Positions 27,188 to 36,434 of a DNA stretch of 48,784 bases are shown piece after piece. Position numbers and translations under genes: made by a program. This stretch comes from Poseidonocella sedimentorum (lineage in GTDB: Bacteria; Pseudomonadota; Alphaproteobacteria; Rhodobacterales; Rhodobacteraceae): positions 1 to 48,784 of the forward strand of contig NZ_FOYI01000017.1 in the NCBI RefSeq assembly GCF_900116005.1, in the 5' to 3' direction. The notes under the pieces were generated by a model. That model had not been told where the DNA came from. It was given only the letters and a program-made list of their open reading frames with translations, and searched no databases. How positions within the stretch are numbered: position 1 is the stretch's first letter; each line of letters starts with the position of its first letter.

Positions 27188-28072
27188 TCAATTCCTCTCG
27201 TCGCCGGCATAGTAGACCCACTTCTTCGACGACCAGAAGGCGAGCAGCGTGAGCACCATGATGATGGCAAAGAGCACCCAGGAGATCGCCGAGGCATAGC
27301 CCATGTCGAAATCCTTGAACGCCTCGTCATAGATGTAGAGCGGGAGCAGATAGGTCGATTTGAGCGGGCCGCCCTGGGTGATGATGTAGGGCCCGTTGAA
27401 CTCCTGGAAGGCGTGGACCGTCTGCATGATCAGGTTGAAGAAGATCACCGGGGTGATGAGCGGCAGGGTGATGTTGCGGAACATCTGCCATGGGCCCGCG
27501 CCGTCGATCGCGGCGGCCTCGTAGAGCGATTTGTCCACCGATTGCAGCGCGGCGAGGAAGATCACCATGGCCGAGCCGAACTGCCACAGGCGCAGCAGCG
27601 TGATGGTGAAGAGCGCGTTCTCGGGATCGCCGAACCAGTTGATCGGCTCGATGCCCACCGCCATCAGGATCATGTTCATCAGCCCGTCGCCGGCGAAAAT
27701 GTAGCGCCAGAGCACCGCGATCGCGATCGAGCCGCCGAGGATCGAGGGCACGTAATAGGCCGTGCGGAAGAGGTTGATCCCCTTGAGCCGGTAGTTCAGC
27801 ACCACCGCGATGAAGAGCGCGAAGACGAGCTTCAGCGGGACGGTCATCGCGACGTAGGTGAGGGTCACGCGCAAGGATTTGTCGAAGGTTCGGTCGCGGG
27901 TGAAGAGCCGCTCATAGTTGTCGAGGCCCACCCATTCGGGGCTGGAGAGCAGATCGTAATCGGTAAAGCTCAGATAGAGCGAGGACAGGAACGGGAAGGC
28001 GGTAAAGAGCAGCAGCCCGAGCGCGTAGGGCGCGACATAGGCGAGCCCGAGATATTTGCTGTCACCGCCCAT
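27188..28072 (-). CDS. sugar ABC transporter permease (MalF-type)
   Basis: A 294-aa six-helix permease. TM1 is AYVAPYALGLLLFTAFPFLSS, followed by LYLSFTDYDLLSSPEWVGL, a stretch typical of MalF/UgpA proteins. The EAA loop reads KSLYEAAAIDGAGPWQMFRN, and the C-terminal SGWVLF-like helices end with KKWVYYAGDERN. The ATG directly abuts the stop of the GH4 gene (TGAATG), so it is translationally coupled. It is the first transporter gene of the operon. Confidence 0.93.
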   Translation of the reverse strand: MGGDSKYLGLAYVAPYALGLLLFTAFPFLSSLYLSFTDYDLLSSPEWVGLDNYERLFTRDRTFDKSLRVTLTYVAMTVPLKLVFALFIAVVLNYRLKGINLFRTAYYVPSILGGSIAIAVLWRYIFAGDGLMNMILMAVGIEPINWFGDPENALFTITLLRLWQFGSAMVIFLAALQSVDKSLYEAAAIDGAGPWQMFRNITLPLITPVIFFNLIMQTVHAFQEFNGPYIITQGGPLKSTYLLPLYIYDEAFKDFDMGYASAISWVLFAIIMVLTLLAFWSSKKWVYYAGDERN

Positions 28073-29467
28073 TCACATCGCCTCCTTGAGCGCCTCGGGG
28101 ATGAGCCCCTCGGTCGCGGCGCGCATCCGGTCGAACATCGCCCGCGCCTGGCCGGGTTGCAACGCGCGGACTTGGGGATCGCTGCGGAAGAGATCGTAGA
28201 GCGCCTCGCCCCGGCCGGTCATCACTGCGCGCAGGAGCGCCGATTGCCGCTGCGCGTGATCGCTGACAAGCGCGGAGAGCGGCTCGGGCAGGCGCCCGGC
28301 CAGCACCGGCTCGATCCCGCCGCCGTGGAAAACCGCGTTGCTTTCCACGATGGCGCCCTCGGGCAGCCCCGCGATCTGGCCGCGATTGGGCAGGTTGACG
28401 TTGCTCACGAAGGGCGCGCCGCCCATCAGCGCGGCGATCTGGTCGACCAGCGCCTCGTCCGAGCGGCGGATCTTGGGCGCGACATCGCCCACGCGCATCT
28501 CCTCGGCGCGGGCCTGTTTCGCGGCGCGGTCGCGGATGCGGTAGTCAACCGGCGTGAGCGAAAACCCCCAGCGGTCCGGGTCCGCGAGATAGTCGGCCAT
28601 TGGCAGGAACTCGGCGAGGTGCCGGTCCCCCGCCGCCCCGGGAATGCCGAACCGGCGCAGCAGGTCGAAGGCCACGAGGTTGCGCGTCCCGAAGTAGCGC
28701 TCGTGCTCGGCGTCCGCGCCGGGCTCGCTCTGCGACCAGCCGCTCTCGGCGTGGGCCTCGGCGAAGGCGCGATAGGCGGGCATCATGTCCCGCCCTTCGA
28801 GCGTGATGCGGTCGACGAAGGTGAAATGGTTGATCCCGAGCACGTTGACGGCCACATCGCGGTGGCTGTAGCGGTCGTCGCCCGCCTCGCGGTTGGCGAT
28901 CCAGGCGACCTGTTTGCGGATCTTGGTGACCTCGTGGCACTCGCCCCAGGCGCGGATCTCGGGATGGGCCGCATAGAGCGCGCCGGTCAGCACGCTCATC
29001 GGGTTGGTGAGGTTGCAGGTCAGGGCGCGGGGGGCGTGATCGCGGATCGCCCGGCCGATCTCGGCGAGCATCGGGATCGCGCGCAGGGCGCGGAAGAACC
29101 CACCGGGCCCGACCGAGTCGCCCACCGACTGGCCGATCCCGTATTCCGCCGGGATGTCGATGTCCTTGGCCATGTCCTCGAACGCGCCGGGCAGGATCGA
29201 GATGACCACCACGTCCGCGCCCTCGAGCGCCTCCGGCAGGCTCGCGGCGGCGCTGTAGCGCGCGGGCACGCCGCGCGATGTCGCGGCATGGCGCGCGCCG
29301 ATTTCGGCGTTGCGCGTGGCCGCCGGCGCGTCGAGGTCATAAAGCCGGACGTCGGCGGCGAGGCGGGTGTCATATGCCAAATCCGCCATCAATGTGTGGG
29401 CCCAGTTCAAAGAGCCCCCGCCGATGACGGCGATTTTTACGGGTATGGCTGCGGCGAATTCGGTCAC
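28073..29467 (-). CDS. alpha-galacturonidase (GH4, LplD-type)
   Basis: A 464-aa NAD- and Mn-dependent glycosidase. The nucleotide-binding start is KIAVIGGGSLNWAHTLMADL (11-30), then NLTNP (152-156), the metal-binding motif CHEV (177-180) and GINHF (211-215). From published work on LplD-like proteins, CHEV in place of the CHS-type motif of alpha-glucosidases marks alpha-galacturonidases, which fits the pectin context exactly. It has no signal peptide; GH4 enzymes are cytoplasmic. It is the first gene of the eight-gene pectin operon. The promoter region to its right, shared with the AraC gene, carries the inverted repeat at 29578-29593. Confidence 0.9.
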   Translation of the reverse strand: MTEFAAAIPVKIAVIGGGSLNWAHTLMADLAYDTRLAADVRLYDLDAPAATRNAEIGARHAATSRGVPARYSAAASLPEALEGADVVVISILPGAFEDMAKDIDIPAEYGIGQSVGDSVGPGGFFRALRAIPMLAEIGRAIRDHAPRALTCNLTNPMSVLTGALYAAHPEIRAWGECHEVTKIRKQVAWIANREAGDDRYSHRDVAVNVLGINHFTFVDRITLEGRDMMPAYRAFAEAHAESGWSQSEPGADAEHERYFGTRNLVAFDLLRRFGIPGAAGDRHLAEFLPMADYLADPDRWGFSLTPVDYRIRDRAAKQARAEEMRVGDVAPKIRRSDEALVDQIAALMGGAPFVSNVNLPNRGQIAGLPEGAIVESNAVFHGGGIEPVLAGRLPEPLSALVSDHAQRQSALLRAVMTGRGEALYDLFRSDPQVRALQPGQARAMFDRMRAATEGLIPEALKEAM

Positions 29468-29577
29468 GTATGATCACTGGTGCACTGGCTCAGGGCCCGC
29501 ACACACGTCTCCTCCCGGTTGCGCCGCCCGCTCTCGGCGCCGAGGGGCATCGAGGCGGGCGATCTGTCTTGATCTCA

Positions 29578-29593
29578 GACTAATATGCTAGTC
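29578..29593. promoter_or_regulatory. putative operator (pectin site 1)
   Basis: GACTAATATGCTAGTC has 5-bp inverted arms (GACTA/TAGTC) around six bases. Its core TAATATGCTAG recurs exactly at 36444-36454, in the other divergent spacer of the island. It lies in the 156-bp spacer between the GH4 operon and the AraC gene. Confidence 0.55.
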
Positions 29594-29623
29594 CGCCCAA
29601 CTGAATGCTGGTAAACATACAAA

Positions 29624-30484
29624 ATGATGGACAAAATCGAATATAACTTTCTGGCGCATATTCCGCCGCGTTCGATGTCGCTGCGGCTGGCGCGGGCGAC
29701 GATCCGGATGCGGCACGACCGGCGCTGGCGGGTGGACAAGATCAACCCGGCGCATGACCTCATCATTTGCCTCTCGGGGCGCGGCTGCTACCAGGTCGGC
29801 GAAGATCCCGAGGAGGTCGAGATCGGGCCGGGCGAGGCGCTGCTGATCCCGGCCTATACCCGGTTTCGCGGGGCTGCGGCCGACACCGAGCAAGGCGCGG
29901 CCTACACCGGCATCGCCCAGCATTTCACGCTCGATCTGTTCGGCAAGGGCGACATGATCGAGCAGATGGCGCTGCGCCGGGTCGTGCCGCTGCCCAGTTT
30001 CGCGGCGCTTGCGCCCCTCCTGCGGCACTACCGCGACACCGCGCCCCACGGCAGCACGACGCTCGCGCAGCATCACCAGTTCATGGTCTTCCTGCTCGAC
30101 TACCTTGAGGCCGCCTTCATCGACTGGCGCAGCGCGGACGAGACGCCCGACGCGCAGGATCACCTCTCGGTCCAGATCATGCTGGCGGCCACGCGCCTCT
30201 CGGCCGATCCGCTCGGCAGCGGGGTCGAGGAGGTGATGCGCGACGTGCCCTACAATGCCGATTATTTCCGCCGCGCCTTCAAGGACCGGCTCGGCCACAC
30301 GCCGCAGAAATTCCGCGAGCTCAAGCGGATGGAATTCGCCGCCAACCGGCTCGGGATGGGGCTTTCGGTCAAGGCGGTGGCGGGCGAGCTCGGCTATGCC
30401 GATCCCTATTTCTTCAGCCGGATGTTCAAGCGCTATCTCGGGGCGAGCCCCTCGACCTATCGCGACAGGCAGGTCCGCCGCTGA
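29624..30484 (+). CDS. AraC-family transcription regulator
   Basis: A 286-aa regulator. An N-terminal cupin-like effector domain (PAHDLIICLSGRGCYQVGED, then IGPGEALLIPAYTRFR) precedes a C-terminal double helix-turn-helix of about 100 residues. The latter includes PYNADYFRRAFKDRLGHTP and LGYADPYFFSRMFKRYLG, the AraC signature. It diverges from the GH4-ABC-pectinase operon, which it probably activates in response to a uronate or oligomer. It is convergent with uxaA, with 9 bp between stops. No clear export or membrane segments. Confidence 0.9.
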   Translation: MMDKIEYNFLAHIPPRSMSLRLARATIRMRHDRRWRVDKINPAHDLIICLSGRGCYQVGEDPEEVEIGPGEALLIPAYTRFRGAAADTEQGAAYTGIAQHFTLDLFGKGDMIEQMALRRVVPLPSFAALAPLLRHYRDTAPHGSTTLAQHHQFMVFLLDYLEAAFIDWRSADETPDAQDHLSVQIMLAATRLSADPLGSGVEEVMRDVPYNADYFRRAFKDRLGHTPQKFRELKRMEFAANRLGMGLSVKAVAGELGYADPYFFSRMFKRYLGASPSTYRDRQVRR

Positions 30485-30493
30485 GGCCTGCGC

Positions 30494-32014
30494 TTACATC
30501 ACCGCGCCGATCTGCCAGGGGAGGAACTCGTTGTCGCCGAGCCCGAGCGCCTCGCTTTTCGAGCGCGCGCCCGAGGCGGTCTCGACGATGAGATCGAGGA
30601 TCTCACGCCCCTTGTCCGGGATGCTCACCCCCGCACTCACGATATCGCCGCAGTTGAGATCCATATCGCCCCGCATCTGGGCGAAGAGCCGATCGTTGGT
30701 GGCCAGTTTCAGGGTCGGTGCGGGGACCGAGCCGAAGGCCGAGCCGCGACCGGTGGTAAAGACGATGATCTGCGCGCCGCCGGCGATCTGGCCCGTGGCC
30801 GAGACCGGATCGTAGCCCGGCGTGTCCATGAAGACGAGCCCCGCGCCCTCGGGCCGCGCGCCATAGGCCACCACCTCGTTGAGCGGCGTCGCCCCCGCCT
30901 TGGCCACCGCGCCGAGCGATTTTTCGAGGATCGTGGTCAGCCCGCCGGCCTTGTTGCCGGGGGAGGGGTTGTTGTCCATCGAGCCGCCGTTGAGCTCTGT
31001 GTAACGCTCCCACCACGTGATCCGCTCCATGAGTGCCGCGCCCACCTCGGGGCTTGCCGCCCGGCGCAGGAGTAGGGATTCCGCGCCGTAGATCTCGGGC
31101 GTTTCCGACAGAAGGACCGTCGCCCCGTGGCCGACGAGCAGGTCACTTGCGGCGCCAAGCGCGGGGTTGGCGGTGATGCCGGAGAGCCCATCCGAGCCGC
31201 CGCATTGCAAGCCGATGGTGAGGCCCGCAAGCGGGCAGGGGCTGCGGTGTGCGCCGTTGATGCGCGGCAGGAGTTCGGTCACATGGGCGACGATGCGCTC
31301 GATCGTGGCGGCCGTCCCGCCGCTGTCCTGAATGGTGAGCCCGTGGAGCCGTGCCTCGTCGCCCGCGCCGAAGCGCGCCTTCATCCGGGCGATCTGCATC
31401 ACCTCGCAGCCGAGCCCGACGAAGACCGCCGCGCCGACGTTGGGGTGCGTCGCGTGGCCCCAGAGCACGCGTTGCAGGTTGTCCCAGCCAGGGCCCTCGG
31501 CCGCCATGCCGCAGCCCGTTCCGTGGGCGAGGGCGACGACGCCGTCGATGTTGGGATAGGCCTCCAGCACGCCCGAGCTGCGCAGCGCCTCGGCCGCCTT
31601 GCGGATCACCGTCGCCGAGCAGTTCACCGTGGCGATCAGCGCGATCATGTTGCGCGTGCCGACCCGGCCATCGGGGCGGGCGTAGCCCATGAACTGGCGC
31701 GGCGCGACATCGGGGATCGCGGCGCGGGCAGCGGCAAGGTCCGCCCCGATCTCGGCCCCGCCGTCATGTGCGCCAAAGGCGCAGTTGTCGACATGGACAT
31801 GCGCCCCGGCGGGGATATCTCGGGTCGCGTAGCCGATGATCTGGCCGAACTTGAGGATCGGCGCGCCCGCCGCGATTTCGGCCCGCGCGATCTTGTGGCC
31901 CGCTCCGAGACCGCGCTTCAAGGCGGGGCCCTTGCCCAGCGGGCGCGCGCCCGCCTTGGCCGGAGCGGTCAGGATCGCGACACTGTCGCCGGGATGCAGC
32001 GTGAGCAGGGTCAT
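30494..32014 (-). CDS. uxaA: altronate dehydratase
   Basis: A 506-aa enzyme that dehydrates D-altronate to 2-keto-3-deoxygluconate in galacturonate catabolism. An N-terminal SAF-like domain of about 95 residues (PGDSVAILTAPAKAG, IPAGAHVHVDNCAFG) is fused to the C-terminal catalytic part. The catalytic part has FMGYARPDGRVGTRN, ALAHGTGCGM, GLGCEVMQI, IGLQCGGSDGLSGITANPAL and MDNNPSPGNKAGGLTTI. Length matches the full UxaA type. It overlaps the upstream reductase gene by 4 bp (ATGA) and is the last gene of the uronate operon. Confidence 0.95.
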   Translation of the reverse strand: MTLLTLHPGDSVAILTAPAKAGARPLGKGPALKRGLGAGHKIARAEIAAGAPILKFGQIIGYATRDIPAGAHVHVDNCAFGAHDGGAEIGADLAAARAAIPDVAPRQFMGYARPDGRVGTRNMIALIATVNCSATVIRKAAEALRSSGVLEAYPNIDGVVALAHGTGCGMAAEGPGWDNLQRVLWGHATHPNVGAAVFVGLGCEVMQIARMKARFGAGDEARLHGLTIQDSGGTAATIERIVAHVTELLPRINGAHRSPCPLAGLTIGLQCGGSDGLSGITANPALGAASDLLVGHGATVLLSETPEIYGAESLLLRRAASPEVGAALMERITWWERYTELNGGSMDNNPSPGNKAGGLTTILEKSLGAVAKAGATPLNEVVAYGARPEGAGLVFMDTPGYDPVSATGQIAGGAQIIVFTTGRGSAFGSVPAPTLKLATNDRLFAQMRGDMDLNCGDIVSAGVSIPDKGREILDLIVETASGARSKSEALGLGDNEFLPWQIGAVM

Positions 32015-33468
32015 TGGCCGAGCAAAACCGCAACCGCGCCGCTGGCGCCAAGGCTCAGGAGCCGCTCGTATTGCAGGGTGAGCGCGCTGCGGAACCCCGC
32101 ATCGGCGGGCAGGTCCGTGCCGAAGATCGCCTCGAACCCCAGCAGCGCATCGACGGTCTCCTCCGGCGACGTCGCCCCCTCGCTCGCGGCGCGGAGGGCC
32201 TCGGCCAGCGGGTCACGCACGTCGATCTCGGCGCCGGTCTCGTCGCGCCCGCCGACGTAGCGCATCCAGGCTGCGACCGCGAGGCAGAGCCCCTCGGGCG
32301 TCTGGCCCACGGCGCGGCGATCGCGGATCGTCCCGAGCAGCCGTTGGGGGAGTTTCTGGCTCCCGTCCATCGCGATCTGCCATGTGAGGTGGCGGATCGA
32401 GGGATCGCGGTACCGCGCCATGAGGCTTGCGCAATAGGCGGGCAGGTCTTCGCCCTCGGGGCGGGGCACGGTGGGCAGGATCTCGGCCTCCCACAGATGC
32501 CGGACAAAGCGCGCCATGACCGGGTCGGCGACGGCCGCGGAGATGGTGTCATGCCCCGCGAGATAACCGAGGTAGGCCAGCGCCGAATGGGTCCCGTTGA
32601 GGCAGCGCAGTTTCATCGTCTCATGCGCGTCCACGTTGGCCACGAATTGCGCGCCGGCGAGGTCCCAGCGGGGGCGACCGGCGGTGAAATCGTCCTCGAT
32701 GACCCACTGGCGGAAGTCTTCGTGAAAGACGCAAGCGGGATCGTGATAGCCGGTGATCTCGGCGAGGGCGGCGACGCGTTCGGGCGTGGTGGCCGGGGTG
32801 ATCCGGTCGACCATCGTCGCCGGGAAGCGCACCGTCTCGGCGATCCAGTTGGCGAGGTCGGGGTCCCTCCGGCGGGCGAAGTCGCTGATGACGCCCCGCG
32901 CGAGGGCGCCGTTGCCGGGCAGGTTGTCGCATGACAGCACGGTGAAGGGCGCATGGCCAGCCGCGCGCCGCCGCGCCAGGGCCGAGACGATGAAGCCGAT
33001 GGCCGAGCGCGGCGCGTCGGGGGCCGCGAGATCGTGCTGAATGTCGGGGTGATCGGGCAGGAGCGCGCCGCTGCTTGGTGCGTGGCAGTAGCCCTTTTCG
33101 GTGATGGTGAGCGAGACGATGCGGATCGCGGGATCGCTCATAGCCGCGAGCACCGCGCCGGGGTCTTCCGGCGCCACGAGCACCTCGCGGATCGCGCCGA
33201 TCACCTGCGGCTCCATGCCCGTTTCCGAGAGGGTCACCGAGGTGTAGGCGCCCCCTTGCGGCGCGAGTTGGTCGCGCGCGGTGGGGCTGCGCAGGCTGAC
33301 CGCGATGATGCCCCAGTCGCCGCCCGCGGCCGCAATCGCCTCGTCTGTGTAGACCGCGTTGAAGGCCCGGAAGAAGGCGCCGGGGCCAAGGTGGACGATC
33401 CCGGGCGCCGGGGCAGGGGTGGGGCGTGTGAGGCGCGGGCTATCGGGCAAGCCAGCCCCCATCGACAT
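32011..33468 (-). CDS. mannitol-dehydrogenase-family tagaturonate/fructuronate reductase
   Basis: A 485-aa NAD-dependent long-chain polyol dehydrogenase. Seen: GIVHLGPGAFFRAFNAVYTDEA near the N-terminus (nucleotide-binding), SLTITEKGYCH, VLSCDNLPGNG, NSHMV-like AHETMKLRCLNGTHSALAYLG, with the conserved Lys in MKLRCLNG, and LTWQIAMDGSQKLPQRLL. The fold covers both UxaB and UxuB. Because uxaA (not uxuA) follows directly, tagaturonate to altronate is the likely reaction; fructuronate reductase is the alternative. Its start overlaps kduD by 29 bp, so initiation slightly downstream is possible. Confidence 0.87.
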   Translation of the reverse strand: MSMGAGLPDSPRLTRPTPAPAPGIVHLGPGAFFRAFNAVYTDEAIAAAGGDWGIIAVSLRSPTARDQLAPQGGAYTSVTLSETGMEPQVIGAIREVLVAPEDPGAVLAAMSDPAIRIVSLTITEKGYCHAPSSGALLPDHPDIQHDLAAPDAPRSAIGFIVSALARRRAAGHAPFTVLSCDNLPGNGALARGVISDFARRRDPDLANWIAETVRFPATMVDRITPATTPERVAALAEITGYHDPACVFHEDFRQWVIEDDFTAGRPRWDLAGAQFVANVDAHETMKLRCLNGTHSALAYLGYLAGHDTISAAVADPVMARFVRHLWEAEILPTVPRPEGEDLPAYCASLMARYRDPSIRHLTWQIAMDGSQKLPQRLLGTIRDRRAVGQTPEGLCLAVAAWMRYVGGRDETGAEIDVRDPLAEALRAASEGATSPEETVDALLGFEAIFGTDLPADAGFRSALTLQYERLLSLGASGAVAVLLGQ

Positions 33469-34177
33469 TGAGCACCGCGCCGGTGACGTAGTTCGCCGCG
33501 GGCGTGCACAGGAACGTCACCGCGCCCGCGATATCGGCCGGATCGCCCCAGCGGCCGGCGGGAATGCGCTCCAGGATCGCCTGATTGCGCGCGGTATCGG
33601 CGCGCAGGGCCTCGGTGTTGTTCGTCGCGATATAGCCCGGCGCCACGGCGTTGACGTTGATCCCGCGCGTCGCCCATTCATTGGCGAGGATCTTGGTCAG
33701 CCCCGCGACCCCGTGTTTCGACGCGGTATAGGACGGCACGCGGATTCCGCCCTGAAAGCTCAGAAGCGAGGCGATGTTGACGATCCGGCCCTCGGCCTTG
33801 CTCGCGAAGACATCGCGGGCGAAGCGTTGGCAGAGCTGGAACACGGCTTTGAGGTTCACATCCATGACCTCGTCCCAGTCGGCCTCTGCGAAATCGACGC
33901 TGTCTTCGCGGCGGATGATGCCCGCGTTGTTGACGAGGATGTCGAGCCCGGAGGGCAGCGCGGACACTGCCGCCCGAAGATCGCCGAGGTCCATGACCAG
34001 CTCTTCGCCCGTCCCGCCCGCGGCCTCGATCAGCCCGACCGTTTCGCCGCAGGACCGCCGCCCGGCGCAGACCACATGGGCGCCCGCCTCCGCGAGCCCC
34101 ACCGCGATCGCCTGGCCGATCCCGGTATTGGCCCCGGTGACCAGCGCGCGCTTGCCCGCAAGACCGAAGACGCTCAT
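33440..34177 (-). CDS. kduD: 2-keto-3-deoxygluconate oxidoreductase (2,5-diketo reduction)
   Basis: A 245-aa short-chain dehydrogenase. The NAD-binding TGANTGIG is at 14-21 and NNAG at 83-86. The catalytic Ser137 is in NIASLLSFQGG, and Tyr150/Lys154 in PSYTASK. The later VNAVAPGYIATNNTEALR and VTGAVLNVDGGW are characteristic of KduD. It reduces 2,5-diketo-3-deoxygluconate (DKII) to KDG, downstream of KduI. The ATG at 34177 overlaps the kduI stop (ATGA). A longer upstream frame inside kduI is rejected. Confidence 0.93.
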   Translation of the reverse strand: MSVFGLAGKRALVTGANTGIGQAIAVGLAEAGAHVVCAGRRSCGETVGLIEAAGGTGEELVMDLGDLRAAVSALPSGLDILVNNAGIIRREDSVDFAEADWDEVMDVNLKAVFQLCQRFARDVFASKAEGRIVNIASLLSFQGGIRVPSYTASKHGVAGLTKILANEWATRGINVNAVAPGYIATNNTEALRADTARNQAILERIPAGRWGDPADIAGAVTFLCTPAANYVTGAVLNVDGGWLAR

Positions 34178-34998
34178 CGCAGGCTCTCCATCGGCACCAT
34201 GTCCATGTCGGTGAAATCGACGTTGTCGCCCGCCATCGCCCAGCAGAACGTGTAGGCCGCCGTGCCCGCGCCGCAATGGATCGACCAGGGCGGCGAGATC
34301 ACGGCCTCTTCATTGCCCATGACGATGTGGCGCGTTTCCTCCGGCTGGCCCATGAAGTGGAAGACGCGGGCGTCGTCGGGCAGGTCGAAGTAGAGGTAGG
34401 CCTCCATCCGCCGGTCGTGCAGGTGGGCGGGCATGGTGTTCCAGATCGAGCCCGGCGCGAATTGGGTGTAGCCCATCAGAAGCTGGCAGCTCTCGCAGAC
34501 CTCGGGGTGGAGGAACTGGATGATCACGCGCTCGTTGGAACTCTCGGCCGCGCCCATCTCGACGCGACGGGCGTCTTCAAGCCGGATGAGCTTGGTAGGG
34601 CAGGCGCGGTGCGCGGGCGCGGAAAGGATGTAGAATCGGCCGTTGCCCTTGAAGGTCACCGGGCCCGCGCCGAGGCCAACATAGAGCACTTCGCCCTTGT
34701 CCAAGCTGTGGCTCTCGCCGCCGACTTCGATCTCGCCGGTTTCGCCAATGTTGAGGAAAGCCGCCTCGCGCCGGTCGAGGAAGCTCGGGGTGCCCGTCTC
34801 GGGCACGGCATCGAGCGTGAGCGCGCCGCCGGCGGGAACGGCCGAGCCGAGGATGAGCCGGTCATAATGGGAATAGACGAGCGAAATCGCCCCCTCGCCA
34901 AAGAGATCGCCGACGTGGAAATGCTCCCGCAGCGTGTCGGTGTCGAAGGTCTTGGCCGTCGCGGGATCGATGGCGTAGCGGGTTTCGGTCTTGGTCAT
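34174..34998 (-). CDS. kduI: 5-keto-4-deoxyuronate isomerase
   Basis: A 274-aa cupin-fold zinc isomerase that converts DKI, the spontaneous product of unsaturated galacturonate, to DKII. The predicted Zn ligands are in place: His192 and His194 in MPAHLHDRRMEAYLYFDL, Glu199, and His241 in WSIHCGAGTAAYTF. The stretch HPEVCESCQLLMGYTQF is a KduI hallmark. It links the GH105-like enzyme of the first operon to KduD. It sits 13 bp after uxaC and overlaps kduD by 4 bp. Confidence 0.96.
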   Translation of the reverse strand: MTKTETRYAIDPATAKTFDTDTLREHFHVGDLFGEGAISLVYSHYDRLILGSAVPAGGALTLDAVPETGTPSFLDRREAAFLNIGETGEIEVGGESHSLDKGEVLYVGLGAGPVTFKGNGRFYILSAPAHRACPTKLIRLEDARRVEMGAAESSNERVIIQFLHPEVCESCQLLMGYTQFAPGSIWNTMPAHLHDRRMEAYLYFDLPDDARVFHFMGQPEETRHIVMGNEEAVISPPWSIHCGAGTAAYTFCWAMAGDNVDFTDMDMVPMESLR

Positions 34999-35011
34999 GT
35001 GACGTCTCCGA

Positions 35012-36418
35012 TCAGAGGTTGTAGGCGTTTTTGGCGAGGGTGTAGCTCAGGTCGCGGGCCAGTTCGAAAGCCTCTGTCTCGCGCAGCCGGCCGGTGCCGA
35101 TGAGCGTGGCGAGATAGGCGCAGTCGCTGCGCCGCGCGACATCGTGCCGTGCGGGGATCGAACAGAAGGCGCGCGTGTCGTCGTTGAACCCGGCGGTGTT
35201 GTAGAAGCCGCAGGTCTCGGTCGTGGCTTCGCGGAATCGGCGGATGCCTTCGTAGCTGTCGAAGAACCACCACGGCGGCCCGAGCGTCAGCGCAGGATAG
35301 GCGCCTGCGAGCGGCGCGAGTTCGCGCGCGTAGCTGGTCTCGTCGAGTGTGAAGAGAATGATGCGCAGGTCCGGGTCCATCCCGACCGCATCGAGCAGGG
35401 GCTTGAGCGCGCCGACGTAGTCGGTCCGCCCGGGAATATCGAACCCCTTGTCGCGCCCATGGCGGGCAAAGACCTTGGCGCTGTGGTTGCGCCGGGCGCC
35501 GGGGTGGATCTGAAGGACGAGCCCGTCGTCGCGGCTCATGCGCGCCATTTCGGTCAGCATCTGGCCGCGGAAGGCCTCCGCGTCCTCGGCACTCGCCCCG
35601 CCCTTGAGGACGCGCAGGAAGAGCGCCTCGGCCTCGGCGGGGGGGAGGTCTTCGGTCCGCGCGCTCGGGTGGCCGTGATCGCTCGCCGTGGCGCCCATCT
35701 CCTTGAAAAACGCGCGCCGCTTGCGATGGGCCGCGAGATAACCGGCCCAGCTTTCGGTGTCTTCGCCGGTAAGCGCGCCGAGCTCGGCGACGTTGGCCTG
35801 AAACCCTTCGAACTCCGGATCCACGACCGCATCGGGCCGGTAGGTGGTGATCACCCGCCCGGACCAGCCGCTGTCACCGATCGCGCGGTGGGCGTCGAGC
35901 GGATCGAGCGCGCCTTCGGTGGTGGCCAGCACCTCGATGTTGAACCGCTCGAAGAGCGCGCGCGGGCGGAAGGCATCGGTCGCCAGTGCGCTCTCGATGT
36001 GGTCGTAATAAGCGTCGGCTGTCTCCGGCGTGAGCGGAGTGTCGAGGCCGAAGACGTGCTCGAACGAATGGTCAAGCCACATCCGCGAGGGCGTGCCGCG
36101 AAAGAGATGATAGCCCTGGGCAAACCGCCGCCAGATCGCGCGCGGGTCAGTCTCCACCGGCCCGCCGTCCTCGCGCGGGACCCCCAGATCGGCCAACCGG
36201 ACGCCCTGGCTCACCAGCATCCGGAAGACGTAGTGATCGGGGATCACGAAGAGCTCGGCCGGGTTGGGAAAGCGCGCGTTTTCGGCAAACCACTGCGGAT
36301 CGCAATGGCCGTGCGGGCTGATGATGGGCAGATCGCGCACGCTCTCATAGAGCGCCCGGGCGCGGTCTCGGGTCTTGGGGTCGAGGGGAAAGAGGCGGTC
36401 CGGGTCGGTGAGGGTCAT
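35012..36418 (-). CDS. uxaC: uronate isomerase (glucuronate/galacturonate isomerase)
   Basis: A 468-aa amidohydrolase-fold enzyme that isomerises D-galacturonate to tagaturonate (and glucuronate to fructuronate). Seen: metal-binding HGHCD (36-40), FHLF-like YHLFRGTPSRMWLDH, LATTEGALDPLDAH, VLQIHPGARRNHS and the C-terminal GFNDDTRAFCSIPARHDVAR. Length matches the family. The ATG at 36418 is preferred over an upstream in-frame start because the latter would reach into the putative operator region. It is the first gene of the uronate operon, divergent from the GntR regulator. Confidence 0.96.
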   Translation of the reverse strand: MTLTDPDRLFPLDPKTRDRARALYESVRDLPIISPHGHCDPQWFAENARFPNPAELFVIPDHYVFRMLVSQGVRLADLGVPREDGGPVETDPRAIWRRFAQGYHLFRGTPSRMWLDHSFEHVFGLDTPLTPETADAYYDHIESALATDAFRPRALFERFNIEVLATTEGALDPLDAHRAIGDSGWSGRVITTYRPDAVVDPEFEGFQANVAELGALTGEDTESWAGYLAAHRKRRAFFKEMGATASDHGHPSARTEDLPPAEAEALFLRVLKGGASAEDAEAFRGQMLTEMARMSRDDGLVLQIHPGARRNHSAKVFARHGRDKGFDIPGRTDYVGALKPLLDAVGMDPDLRIILFTLDETSYARELAPLAGAYPALTLGPPWWFFDSYEGIRRFREATTETCGFYNTAGFNDDTRAFCSIPARHDVARRSDCAYLATLIGTGRLRETEAFELARDLSYTLAKNAYNL

Positions 36419-36434
36419 GGCATATCCTGAGCTT

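Noticed and set aside
27068-29473. An 801-codon open frame on the plus strand
   Set aside because: It is antisense to the permease and GH4 genes, which have clear family motifs. Its product is a histidine/arginine/glutamate-rich shadow typical of GC-rich DNA.
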